The notes beneath the pieces are model-generated. The model did not search any database and was not told where the DNA came from. It saw only the letters and a list, made by a program, of their open reading frames with translations. From positions 1-64,000 of the forward strand of contig JACQFI010000050.1 of assembly GCA_016200135.1 (NCBI GenBank): a stretch of DNA of 64,000 bases. The letters are read 5' to 3'. Source of the DNA: Planctomycetota bacterium. GTDB taxonomy: Bacteria > Planctomycetota > SZUA-567 > H5-PLA8. Both the position numbers and the translations under genes were made by a program. Position 1 is the first letter of the stretch; each line of letters begins with the position of its first letter. Below are positions 42,251-51,380 of this stretch, piece by piece.

Positions 42251-42433
42251 GCGTTCACTCCTGCGCCTATGGGATTCTACATGTCCGCCGGGCGCCGCCG
42301 CATTCCCGGCGTACGCCGGGCCTGCTGTCTGCGGAACGGCGCGCCGGCTTGGCAATCAAACTCAAGGCCTCGAAAGCATAGCGGCAGGCTGCGCCTGGAA
42401 AAGCCGCAAAGCCCAGGGAAACAGGTTCTCCTT

Positions 42434-43561
42434 TTAAGTTGCGCAGGCTCCGCGCCAGCCGAGGGGCTCGGCCAAGAGCCGGTAACGGGAGCCATGCCAA
42501 GCGTCCAGTTGGTGCCAGAGTTCGGACTCTTGCGCGGCAAAGACGAAGCGCTTGGAGAGCTCGGGCGACTCGCCGAGCAATTCGAGGAGTTCGTCGCCTT
42601 CGTGGTGCTCGGCCAGGCCGCGCGAGAACAGGAGCAGACGCCGGTTCGAGCGCAGGAGCTCGTACAGCCCCCAGCCGGGATCCCAGGGCTTGCCGGCGTG
42701 AAGGTCGTTGGGGACAGCGCCTTCTTCCATGAGCCGCAGGAGGTCGAAGAAGTCGAGCGTGAAGCGCGAGGACCCAAGGCCTTCTTCGCCGTCGAAGGCC
42801 AACGCAAGTGTGGCCTCGGGCGAGCCCGGCGGGATTCGGCGCAGGCCGGCCAGCGCGTCCTCGAGCGTCGCGTCTGAGGGCGCACCGCCGCCAGTGGCGA
42901 GAAGCACGTCATGCGGCGGCGGTGGTGCGCACGTTATCTTTCCCAATTCCGCCGCCACGGCCGCCGGGCTTCCCGTCCACACTCGGGAAGGCTGTGCGAG
43001 CGCGGCGGAGCCCGAGCCCACGGCCGCGAGGAGTTGAATCTCCATATCCGGCGGCAGGGCAAGCGAGAGATCGGGCAGGGCCGGAAAGACAGCCAGGCGC
43101 AGGTCGGCGCTCGCAAAGCGATCGTCCTGAGCGGACTCGGCCGGGCCGCCGCCGGACCGAAAGGGCCCGAGCTCGTGCTCGCCCACCACGGCTTCGCCGT
43201 AGCGGCGGATGGCGTCGCGGCCGAGCGCGGGTCCGCAGACGCTCGGGTACGTGACGAAGGCGATGCGCGAGGGCCGGATCTCGAGCGCAACCAGCTCGCG
43301 CACGAGCGCGGCCAGGATGGTCTCGTACGGAGCGGGCCAGGATTCGTCGCCGACTAAAATAGCGGCGCGGCGCTTGCCCGCGGCGAGCTCTTTGAGGGGT
43401 GGACCGGCCAGAGGCTCCGCGAGCGCCGCACGCACCAGCGCGTCCGCATTCGAGGCCGCGACGGCCTCGCGCACCGGGCGCGGGACGGTGAGTGCGACGG
43501 CGTCGGGCGCGTGCACGGCCAGGCCTTTCGCGCCGTAGGCAAGGAGCAGCGGTTGGCTCAC
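42434..43561 (-). CDS. LarA-like (DUF2088) protein with degenerate active-site motifs
   Basis: 375 residues from GTG 43561. Alignable by eye with lactate racemase LarA: LKELAAGKRRAAILVG matches the N-terminal domain start, AILVGDESWPAPYETILAAL matches LarA IISSDHTRPVPSH, RDAIRRYGEAVV matches EELVNKYGEDIV, and VLLATGGGAPSDATLEDAL matches ISTNGGYPLDQNIYQAV. The residues used for catalysis are altered: the DHTRP pair is DESWP, and the ATGFHRPS motif is replaced by YPSVCGPA. It is probably not a standard nickel-pincer lactate racemase. The GTGA overlap with the creatininase gene shows translational coupling. Confidence 0.6.
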   Translation of the reverse strand: MSQPLLLAYGAKGLAVHAPDAVALTVPRPVREAVAASNADALVRAALAEPLAGPPLKELAAGKRRAAILVGDESWPAPYETILAALVRELVALEIRPSRIAFVTYPSVCGPALGRDAIRRYGEAVVGEHELGPFRSGGGPAESAQDDRFASADLRLAVFPALPDLSLALPPDMEIQLLAAVGSGSAALAQPSRVWTGSPAAVAAELGKITCAPPPPHDVLLATGGGAPSDATLEDALAGLRRIPPGSPEATLALAFDGEEGLGSSRFTLDFFDLLRLMEEGAVPNDLHAGKPWDPGWGLYELLRSNRRLLLFSRGLAEHHEGDELLELLGESPELSKRFVFAAQESELWHQLDAWHGSRYRLLAEPLGWRGACAT

Positions 43562-44391
43562 GGGACCCTGCGCTTGCGCCCACCAAAGCGGCCTTGGGGG
43601 ACAGGTTTCTTGGAGCGGTCGTAGGGGAAGGTCTTGTCGAGCTTCGCGCGGGCGAGTTCGGCCAGGAAGTTTCCGATGCGCGCCTCGGTGGCTTTGAGGT
43701 AACGCCGGCCTTTCTCAGCGCTGGCGAGATGCGGATATCCAACGCCGCTGTTGGTCGTGAGCGTGTGCCAGGGCCGCGGGAACCAGATCCAGCCTTTTGC
43801 GGCGGCTTGCAGGCGCACGGGGTACGTCGCGCCGTCGTCGGCCCACTCCTTGGTGACCAATTCCGGGCGCAGCGCCTGGACCAGGCTTGTCTCCATCTCG
43901 CCCGCGTGGTCGTCGGCGTGCACGAAGACCTTGGCCGCCTCGTCGGACATCATCTGGTACCAGTTGATCAGGCTGATGAAGACCTTGGAGCGGCCGTACA
44001 GCGAGCGGATGCCGGGTTGGAAGTGATTGCCGCCGTGGCCGTTCACGACGACGAGCTTGCGCACGCCGTGCTGTTCGAGCGATGCGGCGACGGACTTCAC
44101 GATGCCGTCGAGCTGCGCCTGGTCGAGGCTGATCGTCATCGGGAACGCGAGCTGGTTCTGGTCCGCGCCGAAGGGAATTGTGGGCAGCAGCGCGACGCGC
44201 GCGCCGAGCTTCCAGGCGTAGGCACACGCACGGTCGCAAATCGCTTCGCACTCGTAGTTGTCCGTGGCGTAGGGCAGATGCAGGTTGTGGGGCTCGGTGG
44301 CGCCGAACGGCAGCACCGCGGCCTGGTACTTAAACTGCCGGACTTGCTTGAGCGTCGCTTCGGCCAGCCGCCAGGGATGTTGGGTGGGCAT
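43558..44391 (-). CDS. Creatininase-family amidohydrolase
   Basis: 277 residues from ATG 44391 (GAGGAG upstream). The family zinc motifs are clear: LPFGATEPHNLHLPYATD near residues 27-44 with Glu33, His38 and Asp44, then VVNGHGGNHFQPG, and DDHAGEMETSLV with the Asp/His/Glu ligands. Family members include creatinine hydrolases, FAPy-deformylases and the mycofactocin peptidase MftE. No mycofactocin genes are present, so the substrate is open. It is embedded in a five-gene coupled operon, and its stop overlaps the LarA-like start. Confidence 0.88.
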   Translation of the reverse strand: MPTQHPWRLAEATLKQVRQFKYQAAVLPFGATEPHNLHLPYATDNYECEAICDRACAYAWKLGARVALLPTIPFGADQNQLAFPMTISLDQAQLDGIVKSVAASLEQHGVRKLVVVNGHGGNHFQPGIRSLYGRSKVFISLINWYQMMSDEAAKVFVHADDHAGEMETSLVQALRPELVTKEWADDGATYPVRLQAAAKGWIWFPRPWHTLTTNSGVGYPHLASAEKGRRYLKATEARIGNFLAELARAKLDKTFPYDRSKKPVPQGRFGGRKRRVP

Positions 44392-44407
44392 CTCGTCTCC
44401 TCGGGTT

Positions 44408-45577
44408 TTACTCGTCGGGCGCTGCACGCTTGGGCTTGTCCTTTTCCTGCGTGGTCTTCACAACGGGGTTCTCGATGACCGGCGCCTGCAGGGCTTCGCG
44501 CAGGACATCCGGCCGCGCCGTCTTCCACCATTCTTGCCAATCGGCCTCGGCGGCGGCGAAAGCGGGATGAACGTCGGGCAGCAGCACGGAAAGGAGGGGC
44601 TCCAGCATGCGGCGGTATTCTTTGGAAGCCGACGCCAGATGCGGAATGAGTTTCTCGATGACCAGCGCGCGCTCTCCGGGCGTCCAGACAGCGCCTAGAG
44701 GAACCCGGCGGCCGGCTTTGAGGGCCTGCGGATCGTCCACGGCGGCGAAGAGCAGATGCGTGGCGTCGCGGTCCCGGTCGAAGAAAGGATCCTTCTTGTC
44801 CGAGACGGCGTAGCGGAGCTGGAACGTGCGCGCGAGAAAGAGCACCGCGCTCGCGCCGCCCACCTGCGCGGCATAGGTCTCGAGTTCCGGCACGAGGTCG
44901 GCGATGGCCTTCGCCTGCTTCTCGAGTTCTTTCTTGGTCAGGACGCGCTCAGCGCCGCGGTCCAGGAAGGACTGTTTATCGGGCTTCTCGGCTTTCTTCA
45001 TTTCATACGCGACGAGAGCCTCCTCGTGCGTCTCCTTTACGATCGGCATGGCGCCCGCATTGCCGCGAAGAGCAATGCCGCCGATCAGGCGCGTGCGGAC
45101 TTCCAGATCCTGTCTGCGCCTGAAACTGATCCCGACGGTCTCATTGGCCTTTGCGCCAAAGGCGCGAAGTTTATCGAGGAGGCCCGGGCGCTCGAACTCG
45201 AGCGCGTCGCCGAATTTGCCCACCAGTTCGGCGATGGCGGCGTTCTCCTTGGCGCTCAGCCGGGCGGGCGCGGTGGCCTTGATGCGCGCGGCCAGGATCG
45301 CGTCTTCATCCAGCAGTCCCCCGCCCTTCACGGCGGCCTTCGGCGGTTCCTCCGCCGGCATCTCCTTTGGCGCGCCCGCAAGGACCTCCGGGTTCGCCAC
45401 GTTCTCGCGCGGAATCTTCAGCACGCCGAAATCGGTCTTGAGCGCGATGGTCTTCTCGTTGGCCGCGAGGACCTCGCCACGGACCACCTGCTCGTCTTTG
45501 AGATGCAGTTCCACTTCGGCTGCCGCGAGCTGGCCCGCGAACCAGATCCCAAGAATGCCTGCGAAAAGAGTTCTCAT
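44408..45577 (-). CDS. Unknown secreted protein in the isomerase/GH5 operon
   Basis: 389 residues from ATG 45577, overlapping the GH5-like stop by ATGA. The N-terminus is a signal peptide (MRTLFAGILGIWFAGQLAAA). Residues 22-65 form a compact beta-region (VELHLKDEQVVRGEVLAANE, ALKTDFGVLKIPRENV) typical of the small Sm-like or SH3-like domains found in secreted planctomycete-type proteins. The remainder is helical and charged with no recognised motif. I do not recognise the family; extracytoplasmic location is the firm point. Confidence 0.6.
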   Translation of the reverse strand: MRTLFAGILGIWFAGQLAAAEVELHLKDEQVVRGEVLAANEKTIALKTDFGVLKIPRENVANPEVLAGAPKEMPAEEPPKAAVKGGGLLDEDAILAARIKATAPARLSAKENAAIAELVGKFGDALEFERPGLLDKLRAFGAKANETVGISFRRRQDLEVRTRLIGGIALRGNAGAMPIVKETHEEALVAYEMKKAEKPDKQSFLDRGAERVLTKKELEKQAKAIADLVPELETYAAQVGGASAVLFLARTFQLRYAVSDKKDPFFDRDRDATHLLFAAVDDPQALKAGRRVPLGAVWTPGERALVIEKLIPHLASASKEYRRMLEPLLSVLLPDVHPAFAAAEADWQEWWKTARPDVLREALQAPVIENPVVKTTQEKDKPKRAAPDE

Positions 45578-46584
45578 ACACACCCCGATCCCGCGCCCGT
45601 GCAGGCGCGAATAACCTCAATCTCGTCCGGCTTATAGGGCCGGCCAGCGGCGTGAAAGATATCGTGGAACCATTCGTCGTTGGCGGGCTTGAGATTCGGC
45701 CAGGGAAAGTTCGTCTGCATGCGGCCGTTGACGAGGCCCCAGTGGATCGCGCCGATGCGCTCGGCCTTTAGATACGGCAGATGCGTCGCGAAGCGGCTGT
45801 TGCAGAGCCGCGCCATGTACTCGGTGCAGACGATGGGCCGGCCGTGCGTCTTCAGGCGCGCGACGATCTCGCGCACGCCATCCAGCGGCGCGTACGAGTG
45901 GAAGGAGAGCACGTCCGAAGCGTCAAGCAGGGCCTGATTGAGCGCGTGAAACTCGAGTGAGTAGTTCCACAGCCCGCTGGTGAGCGGCTGCGACGGACCG
46001 GCGGCGCGCGCCCAATCGAAGGTGTGCTTCACCAGCGCGAGGCTTCTATCGCCCTGGCCTTCGTTGCCGGGCTCGTTGTAGAGGTCCCACAGCAGGACGC
46101 GCTCATCTTGCGCGAAGGCGCCGACGACATCGCGCACGTAGCGTTCCATTTCGGTCCACGCCGCGCGGTCGTTGACGAGCGTGTGCCCGGGACTCGCGGT
46201 CCAACTCGTCGCCATCTTGCCGGGCACGGGCTCGTCCTGCTTGCCAAGCCACGGGTCCTTCTTGCTGAAGGCGCAGTCGTCGAAGAGGCAGAACGAAGTG
46301 GCGATCTTGTGCGCGTGTGCGGTGCGCAGGAAGATGTCGATGCGCGCCTTCAGGCCGGCAGCGTCATGGCGCCAAACGATGAAGGGCAGGAAGACGCGCG
46401 CGGAATTGAAGCCGAGTTCCGCGCCCCACGTCAACTCGCGTTCAATGGTGGGCAGGTCAAACGTCTCGGCCTGCCAGAACTCGGTGCTGTTGACGGCGGT
46501 GCTCGGGAGATAGTTGAACCCGCACGGCCACGCACGCCGCTCGTACCAGGCGCGGGCTTGCTCGGGGGTCCAGGGCGCGGGCAT
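45574..46584 (-). CDS. GH5/GH-A-like glycoside hydrolase
   Basis: 336 residues from ATG 46584; in-frame codons to 46608 are not needed. GH-A landmarks: WPCGFNYLPSTAVNSTEFWQ at the start, ERELTWGAELGFNSARVFLP, the acid/base Glu in LLWDLYNEPGNEG, and a nucleophile candidate Glu in RPIVCTEYMAR. The final Trp-rich segment IGAIHWGLVNGRMQT is typical of GH5-like barrels. No signal peptide, so it acts in the cytoplasm on imported oligosaccharide, unless the start is mis-set. It follows the isomerase by 8 bp and overlaps the next gene by 4 bp. Confidence 0.8.
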   Translation of the reverse strand: MPAPWTPEQARAWYERRAWPCGFNYLPSTAVNSTEFWQAETFDLPTIERELTWGAELGFNSARVFLPFIVWRHDAAGLKARIDIFLRTAHAHKIATSFCLFDDCAFSKKDPWLGKQDEPVPGKMATSWTASPGHTLVNDRAAWTEMERYVRDVVGAFAQDERVLLWDLYNEPGNEGQGDRSLALVKHTFDWARAAGPSQPLTSGLWNYSLEFHALNQALLDASDVLSFHSYAPLDGVREIVARLKTHGRPIVCTEYMARLCNSRFATHLPYLKAERIGAIHWGLVNGRMQTNFPWPNLKPANDEWFHDIFHAAGRPYKPDEIEVIRACTGAGSGCV

Positions 46585-46592
46585 CGTGCGGA

Positions 46593-47519
46593 CTAGGCCT
46601 GCGCCCACGCCGCGGCGAGCGTGCGCTTGCTGTGCGCGAGAATCCAGCGTGGGTCTTCCTTATGCGCGGCCATGGGCTTGACCTCAAAGGAGAGGATCGG
46701 CCGCTGCGCGCCGAGGTAACCTATGGCGACCAGCGCGCGCAGGTACTCGGCCAGTTCGGCCACGTCGTTCTCGCCTCCCGTGCAACCGAAGCGCGGGTGC
46801 TCGTCGCCGTAGGCCGGATGCTTCGCGTCCTTCATCACGCAGTTGCCCATGTGGGCATGGGTGAGAAAGCCGCGCGCCGCGTGGATGCTGTTCTGGCTGT
46901 TCTCGCCGAGCAGCGGCAGGTGCGAGAGATCCAGCATGAGCCCGAAGTTTTCCACCTCGCAGCGGATGCGCCGCGCGGCGGCCACGCATTCCTCGATGGG
47001 GCCGAGCAGCGCGTTCTTCGCGTATGGTTGGCGGTCGAACTGTTCGCGCGCCACGCCGAGGCCGTGCTTCTTCGCTTCCTTGCAGATCTCGACGGCGGAC
47101 TTCACGAAGAGGTCCGTCTGCGCGGCGCGCTTGGATGGCCCTTCGTCCGGCCCCGCGAGGATGCCGATGCCCACCGCGCCCATCTCGGCGGCCTCCGTGA
47201 TGCCCTTCTTCACTTCCTCGACCGAGCGCCGGGTAAGTGCCTCGTCGCTGGAGTTGAGCGAGAGCTTCTGCGAGAGCAGCAGCGGCTGGCAGCCGAAAGC
47301 GAGCGTCAGGCGCGCCTGCTTAAGCAGGTCCTTGGCGCGGGCGCGGGTGGCGGCGTCCTTGATCCAGGTGATCTCGAGGACCTCCAGGTCGGTGTCGCCG
47401 GCGAGGTGTTCGAGACTGGCGATGAGTTGTTCGCCGGGGAGTTCGCCTTTGAGCGCGCCCGGGTAGAGCATGAAGTGGACGACGCCGAGCTTGGCGTAGG
47501 CCGCAAACGAGTCGCGCAT
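46593..47519 (-). CDS. Sugar-phosphate isomerase/epimerase-like TIM-barrel protein
   Basis: 308 residues of the xylose isomerase-like (AP endonuclease 2) superfamily. LTRRSVEEVKKGITEAAEMG and VGIGILAGPDEGP lead to the metal-site strands: a conserved Glu in REQFDRQPYAKNALLGP, Asp-His in LMLDLSHLPLLGEN, the HAHMGNCVM segment, and GxFSFEVKPM near the end. The substrate is a small sugar or polyol. It heads the five-gene minus-strand operon, with a divergent gene at 47,742. Confidence 0.8.
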   Translation of the reverse strand: MRDSFAAYAKLGVVHFMLYPGALKGELPGEQLIASLEHLAGDTDLEVLEITWIKDAATRARAKDLLKQARLTLAFGCQPLLLSQKLSLNSSDEALTRRSVEEVKKGITEAAEMGAVGIGILAGPDEGPSKRAAQTDLFVKSAVEICKEAKKHGLGVAREQFDRQPYAKNALLGPIEECVAAARRIRCEVENFGLMLDLSHLPLLGENSQNSIHAARGFLTHAHMGNCVMKDAKHPAYGDEHPRFGCTGGENDVAELAEYLRALVAIGYLGAQRPILSFEVKPMAAHKEDPRWILAHSKRTLAAAWAQA

Positions 47520-47627
47520 GAGTTCCTCCAGCTTAGGACGATCTTGGCGATCCCTTTATAAGGCATTCTCCGGAACGGCGCAAAGGCGGGCTTGGGGAAT
47601 GCTTGCAGGGCGGCCAAGGGTAACCTT

Positions 47628-47652
47628 GCGCTTTGCTAAGGAAGTAAAGCGC
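47628..47652. repeat. Short inverted repeat in the divergent 47.5-47.7 kb gap
   Basis: GCGCTTT (47628-47634) and AAAGCGC (47646-47652) are complementary around an 11-nt loop. The 222-bp gap separates the minus-strand isomerase operon from the plus-strand 47,742 gene, so this may be a shared operator or a stem-loop. No other signal is evident. Confidence 0.4.
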
Positions 47653-47741
47653 CCAGACCTTTCGCTATTCGATCGCCGCTTGACCCTCCGCGTAGGCGTT
47701 CAAGACTTGGGAACTCAATTCAACCGCGCGGAGAGACCCCG

Positions 47742-49166
47742 ATGAGCACGGCCGAGATCACCAGGGAGAAGGCGGCGGCGCATACCGAGAACTGGCGGGC
47801 CCAGTTTCACAAGGATGAGTATCTCCAGCGCGTCCGGCCGAAGGAGTTCCACGGCTACCTGCCGAATCCGCACCGCGGCACGACGACCTTCCAGCGCTTT
47901 AATGGCGACGCGCTCTACCCGGGCCTGATGTGGGACGACAGCAAAGGACCGCTTGAGTTCCTGCCGTTTCGCGGCGTTCCGCAGAGTCTGCATAACCCGC
48001 AGTACCCGGACACGACGCTCTCGTACTGCCGCTGGCTCTGGTCGGTGATCGAGCCCGAGAAAGGCAAGATCCGCTGGGACGTCATCGACGGCGCGCTGGA
48101 GGCCGCGCGGGTGCGCGGCCAGACGCTGCAATTGCGCATCCAGCCGTACATCGGCGACGACATGCCCGCGTGGTACTGGAATCTGGGCGGGAAAGCCGAT
48201 CCCAAGAGCGATCCAAAGCGCCGCGAGCCCGACCATAATCACGCGGCGTACCTCAAGCACTGGGGCGAGTTCCTCCGCGCGTTCGGCCAGCGTTACGACG
48301 GCCACGCGGTGCTCGAGAGCTTCGATATCGCCTATGGAGGACCCTGCGGCGAGTGCGGCGGCAACACCACCCGCGGCACGGCGAAGAAGCTGGTGGACGT
48401 TTACCTCAAGAGTTTCAAGAAGACGCAGCTCGTCTCGATGCTAGGGACTTTCGGCTGCGCGTACGCAAGCAAGAACACGGAGATCGGCTGGCGCGCGGAC
48501 TGTTACGGCGACCTGCGCAGCGAGGGCAAAGGCCACGTGCCCGACCAGCTCTGCTGGAACCACATGCTTGACGCGTACCCGAAGGAAGTCCACGAGAACG
48601 GCGTGGCGGACACTTGGAAGACCGCGCCGGTAACGATGGAGACGTGCTGGACCGTCGGCTACTGGGAGAGCAAGGGCTGGGACGTGGACTGGATTCTCGA
48701 GCAGGGCCTGAAGTACCACACCAGCGTCTTCATGCCCAAGTCGAGCTTCATCCCGGACCGCTGGCGCGAGAAGCTCGACGCCTGGGACCGGCGCCTCGGC
48801 TACCGCTTCGTGCTGCGGCAGATGATCTTGCCGCTCGAAGCCAAGCCCGGCACGAAAGCGAACTTTACCTTTTTCGTGGACAACGTGGGCGTTGCGCCGC
48901 TCTATCGCGGCTATCCGCTGGCGCTGCGTTTCCGGCAGGGCAAGCAATCCGAGATCGTGAAGCTCAAAGCCGCGCCGCGCTCGTGGCTGCCGGGAGTAAA
49001 CTACGCTTCGGGTTCCTTCGCGTTTCCGAAGAAACTCCAGCGCGGAACCGTGGACGTATCCGTGGCGCTCGTGGACGAAAAGACGCTCGCGCCGCGCGTG
49101 CTCTTTGCCAACCAGGGCTATACCGGAGATGGCTGGCTGCCGCTGACGTTTATGGATGTCGTATAG
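47742..49166 (+). CDS. DUF4832/GH42-like putative glycosidase
   Basis: 474 residues. The N-terminal part resembles GH42/GH-A barrels with a segment PNPHRGTTTFQRFNGDALYP like the N(P/G)xRG opening of DUF4874/DUF4832 proteins, followed by a WSVIEPEKGKIRWDVIDGAL stretch and SFDIAYGGPCGECGG. The C-terminal 110 residues (FTFFVDNVGVAPLYRGYPLA) look like the DUF4832 beta-domain. No signal peptide. The catalytic glutamates cannot be placed safely. It is divergent from the isomerase-GH5 operon and could share regulation with it. Confidence 0.6.
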   Translation: MSTAEITREKAAAHTENWRAQFHKDEYLQRVRPKEFHGYLPNPHRGTTTFQRFNGDALYPGLMWDDSKGPLEFLPFRGVPQSLHNPQYPDTTLSYCRWLWSVIEPEKGKIRWDVIDGALEAARVRGQTLQLRIQPYIGDDMPAWYWNLGGKADPKSDPKRREPDHNHAAYLKHWGEFLRAFGQRYDGHAVLESFDIAYGGPCGECGGNTTRGTAKKLVDVYLKSFKKTQLVSMLGTFGCAYASKNTEIGWRADCYGDLRSEGKGHVPDQLCWNHMLDAYPKEVHENGVADTWKTAPVTMETCWTVGYWESKGWDVDWILEQGLKYHTSVFMPKSSFIPDRWREKLDAWDRRLGYRFVLRQMILPLEAKPGTKANFTFFVDNVGVAPLYRGYPLALRFRQGKQSEIVKLKAAPRSWLPGVNYASGSFAFPKKLQRGTVDVSVALVDEKTLAPRVLFANQGYTGDGWLPLTFMDVV

Positions 49167-49299
49167 ACCGCTGGGCGGCACCCGCGCGCATTCATGCCGG
49201 ATTCCGCAAAGGAATTCGCCGCGCTCCCCCTTCCTAGGTGTATCGGATACGTATGCACACGTACAAATAGTGTTTTTCGTCCCATAGTGGAGGTCGCCC

Positions 49300-51372
49300 A
49301 TGCATAAGCCAACGCGCGCCTACTGGCGCGCAATCCCGCTCCTGTTGTTGTACGCAAGCAGCGCGTTCTCGGCTGAATCCACTATCGGCTGGCGCAACGA
49401 CGGCTCCGGCAAATTTCCCACGGCCGATCCGCCCACCACTTGGGGGCGCGTGAGCAAAGCGGTAAAGGGGCTGCGCTATCAGGCGGACAAGCCCAAGGAC
49501 GCCGGCCCGGGCGATTCCAAAGCGATGGCGGGCGGCGTGGCGCTGGAGTGGCTGGTGACCGGTCCGGTACCGCAACTGGAGAGCGCCAAGACCGCGAAGG
49601 ATGACACCGTTCCGGACGAAGCCGCGCTGGATCCGGCGGAGGGCGACAAGTTGAGCGCTACCGCTTGGAAGAAGATCGCACTGGATTCGGCGTGCCTCGA
49701 TATCGCCTCGTACCTGGGCAAGCCCGGCGCCGTGGCCGCCTTTGCCTGCACCCATATCTATTCGGACACCGGCGGTAATTTCAGGCTGCAGTTTACGCAC
49801 AACAATGGCGCGCGGTTAATGGTCAACGGCAAAGAGGCGTACCAGCAGGCTCAAGCGAGCGGCGTACGCTTGAAGATCGCACTGGCCAAAGGTTGGAATC
49901 GGATCCTGGTCAAAGTATTGCCGCCGGGTTCGTGGAAGATTCCGGCCGGCCAGGGCGGCAGTCCGATGGCCAACCTGGTCTTCTATGGCGCGCCGCCATG
50001 CGAATACGAGACTACGAACATCGCCTGGAGCACGGCGATCCCGAATACCTATACGTATTTCGGGAGCGCCTCGGGCGTGGGCCAGCCGATTGTCGTCAAG
50101 GACCGCGTCTTCCTGCTGGGCGAGGTTCACGACCTTTATTGCCTGAACAAAGCCGACGGCAAGATCCTCTGGATACGCCCCAACGGTTATTTCGAGGCCG
50201 CGACGGACGAGGACAAGAAGAATCCCGCCTTTAAGGAAGCGGAACCTATCGCGGCGAAACTCGAAGCGTTGCGCGCGGTCATCCTTTCCGGAGCCGGCCC
50301 TATTCCCCGCGCCAAACTCGACGAGAAGATCAAACTGGAGGGCGAACTCTACGGCGCCATGGCGAAGGTGGATTCGAAACGCTTCAAGCGTTCGGGCGTC
50401 GATGTGGGCAATGCGGGGTATGCGCCCGTCAGCGACGGCCGGAACGTGTACGTCTGGTTTGCCAGCGGCGTGACGGCCTGCTACGACCTGGACGGCAAAT
50501 GCGTGTGGATGCGCTGCGAGAACGTCCCTTCGTTCGAGCACGGCTATTCGTCCTCGCCCGTGCTCGTGGACGGCAAACTGATCGTCTATATGCGCGACCT
50601 GATCGCCTTCGACGCCAAGACCGGCGACGTGGCCTGGCGGACGCCGCTCACCAAACACGAAGGCGCGAATCCCGAAGGCTACTTCCACGGCACGCCGCAG
50701 CCGGTGAACATCGGCGGCACGGCGCTGCTCATGCTTGGCAACGGCACGGTAGTGCGCGCCTCGGATGGCAAGGTTCTTTCCACCGATCCGCGCACGGGCA
50801 AGCAGGTTATCTGCTCGCCCATCTTTGACCGCGGTGCGCTCTTTCTGACCACCATCTGGCCCAGCCAGGTCCTCGAGTACACGCTGCCCGCTGCGGTCTC
50901 CGACCCGTTCAAGTTTGCAAGCCAGAAGACGCGGCCGATTCCCACCAGTCAATTTCCGTTCTTCTACCTGGATTGGCACATGTCGTCGCCGCTCATACAC
51001 GACGGCCTCATGTACCTGCTCAACAACAGCGGCGTACTGAGCGTGTACGACCTGGAAAAGGATGCCTTGGTTTATCAGCGCATGCTGGACCTCGATCATT
51101 TCCAGGCCCACAACGAGAGCGCGGCGAGAGGTATCGGGGTTAGTCCGGCCTTGGCGGGCAACCACCTCTACTTTTTTGGCAACTCGGGCGCGTGTGTGGT
51201 GCTCGAACCTGGCCGGCAGTACAAGGAAGTGGCAAAGAACCGCATCGAGGCCGTCGCGGAAGAAGGCACCTGGGGCGAACGACAGGAGCGCTCAGTCGCC
51301 AATCCGTTCTTCGACGGCAAGCGGCTTTACTTCCGCGGCGAGAGCACGCTCTACGCGATCGAGAAAAAGTAA
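49300..51372 (+). CDS. Secreted PQQ-like beta-propeller protein
   Basis: 690 residues, starting behind GGAGG. Signal peptide MHKPTRAYWRAIPLLLLYAS with cleavage near FSA-ES. A region around residues 145-205 looks like an extra beta-domain (FRLQFTHNNGARLMVNGKEA). The rest repeats the PQQ-propeller pattern: LYCLNKADGKILWIRPNGYF, FDAKTGDVAWRTPLT, SVYDLEKDALVYQRM, ending in RLYFRGESTLYAIEKK-like blades. The ligand is unknown; these proteins often assemble around secreted enzymes. It precedes the convergent regulator by 8 bp. Confidence 0.72.
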   Translation: MHKPTRAYWRAIPLLLLYASSAFSAESTIGWRNDGSGKFPTADPPTTWGRVSKAVKGLRYQADKPKDAGPGDSKAMAGGVALEWLVTGPVPQLESAKTAKDDTVPDEAALDPAEGDKLSATAWKKIALDSACLDIASYLGKPGAVAAFACTHIYSDTGGNFRLQFTHNNGARLMVNGKEAYQQAQASGVRLKIALAKGWNRILVKVLPPGSWKIPAGQGGSPMANLVFYGAPPCEYETTNIAWSTAIPNTYTYFGSASGVGQPIVVKDRVFLLGEVHDLYCLNKADGKILWIRPNGYFEAATDEDKKNPAFKEAEPIAAKLEALRAVILSGAGPIPRAKLDEKIKLEGELYGAMAKVDSKRFKRSGVDVGNAGYAPVSDGRNVYVWFASGVTACYDLDGKCVWMRCENVPSFEHGYSSSPVLVDGKLIVYMRDLIAFDAKTGDVAWRTPLTKHEGANPEGYFHGTPQPVNIGGTALLMLGNGTVVRASDGKVLSTDPRTGKQVICSPIFDRGALFLTTIWPSQVLEYTLPAAVSDPFKFASQKTRPIPTSQFPFFYLDWHMSSPLIHDGLMYLLNNSGVLSVYDLEKDALVYQRMLDLDHFQAHNESAARGIGVSPALAGNHLYFFGNSGACVVLEPGRQYKEVAKNRIEAVAEEGTWGERQERSVANPFFDGKRLYFRGESTLYAIEKK

Positions 51373-51380
51373 GCGCGCGG

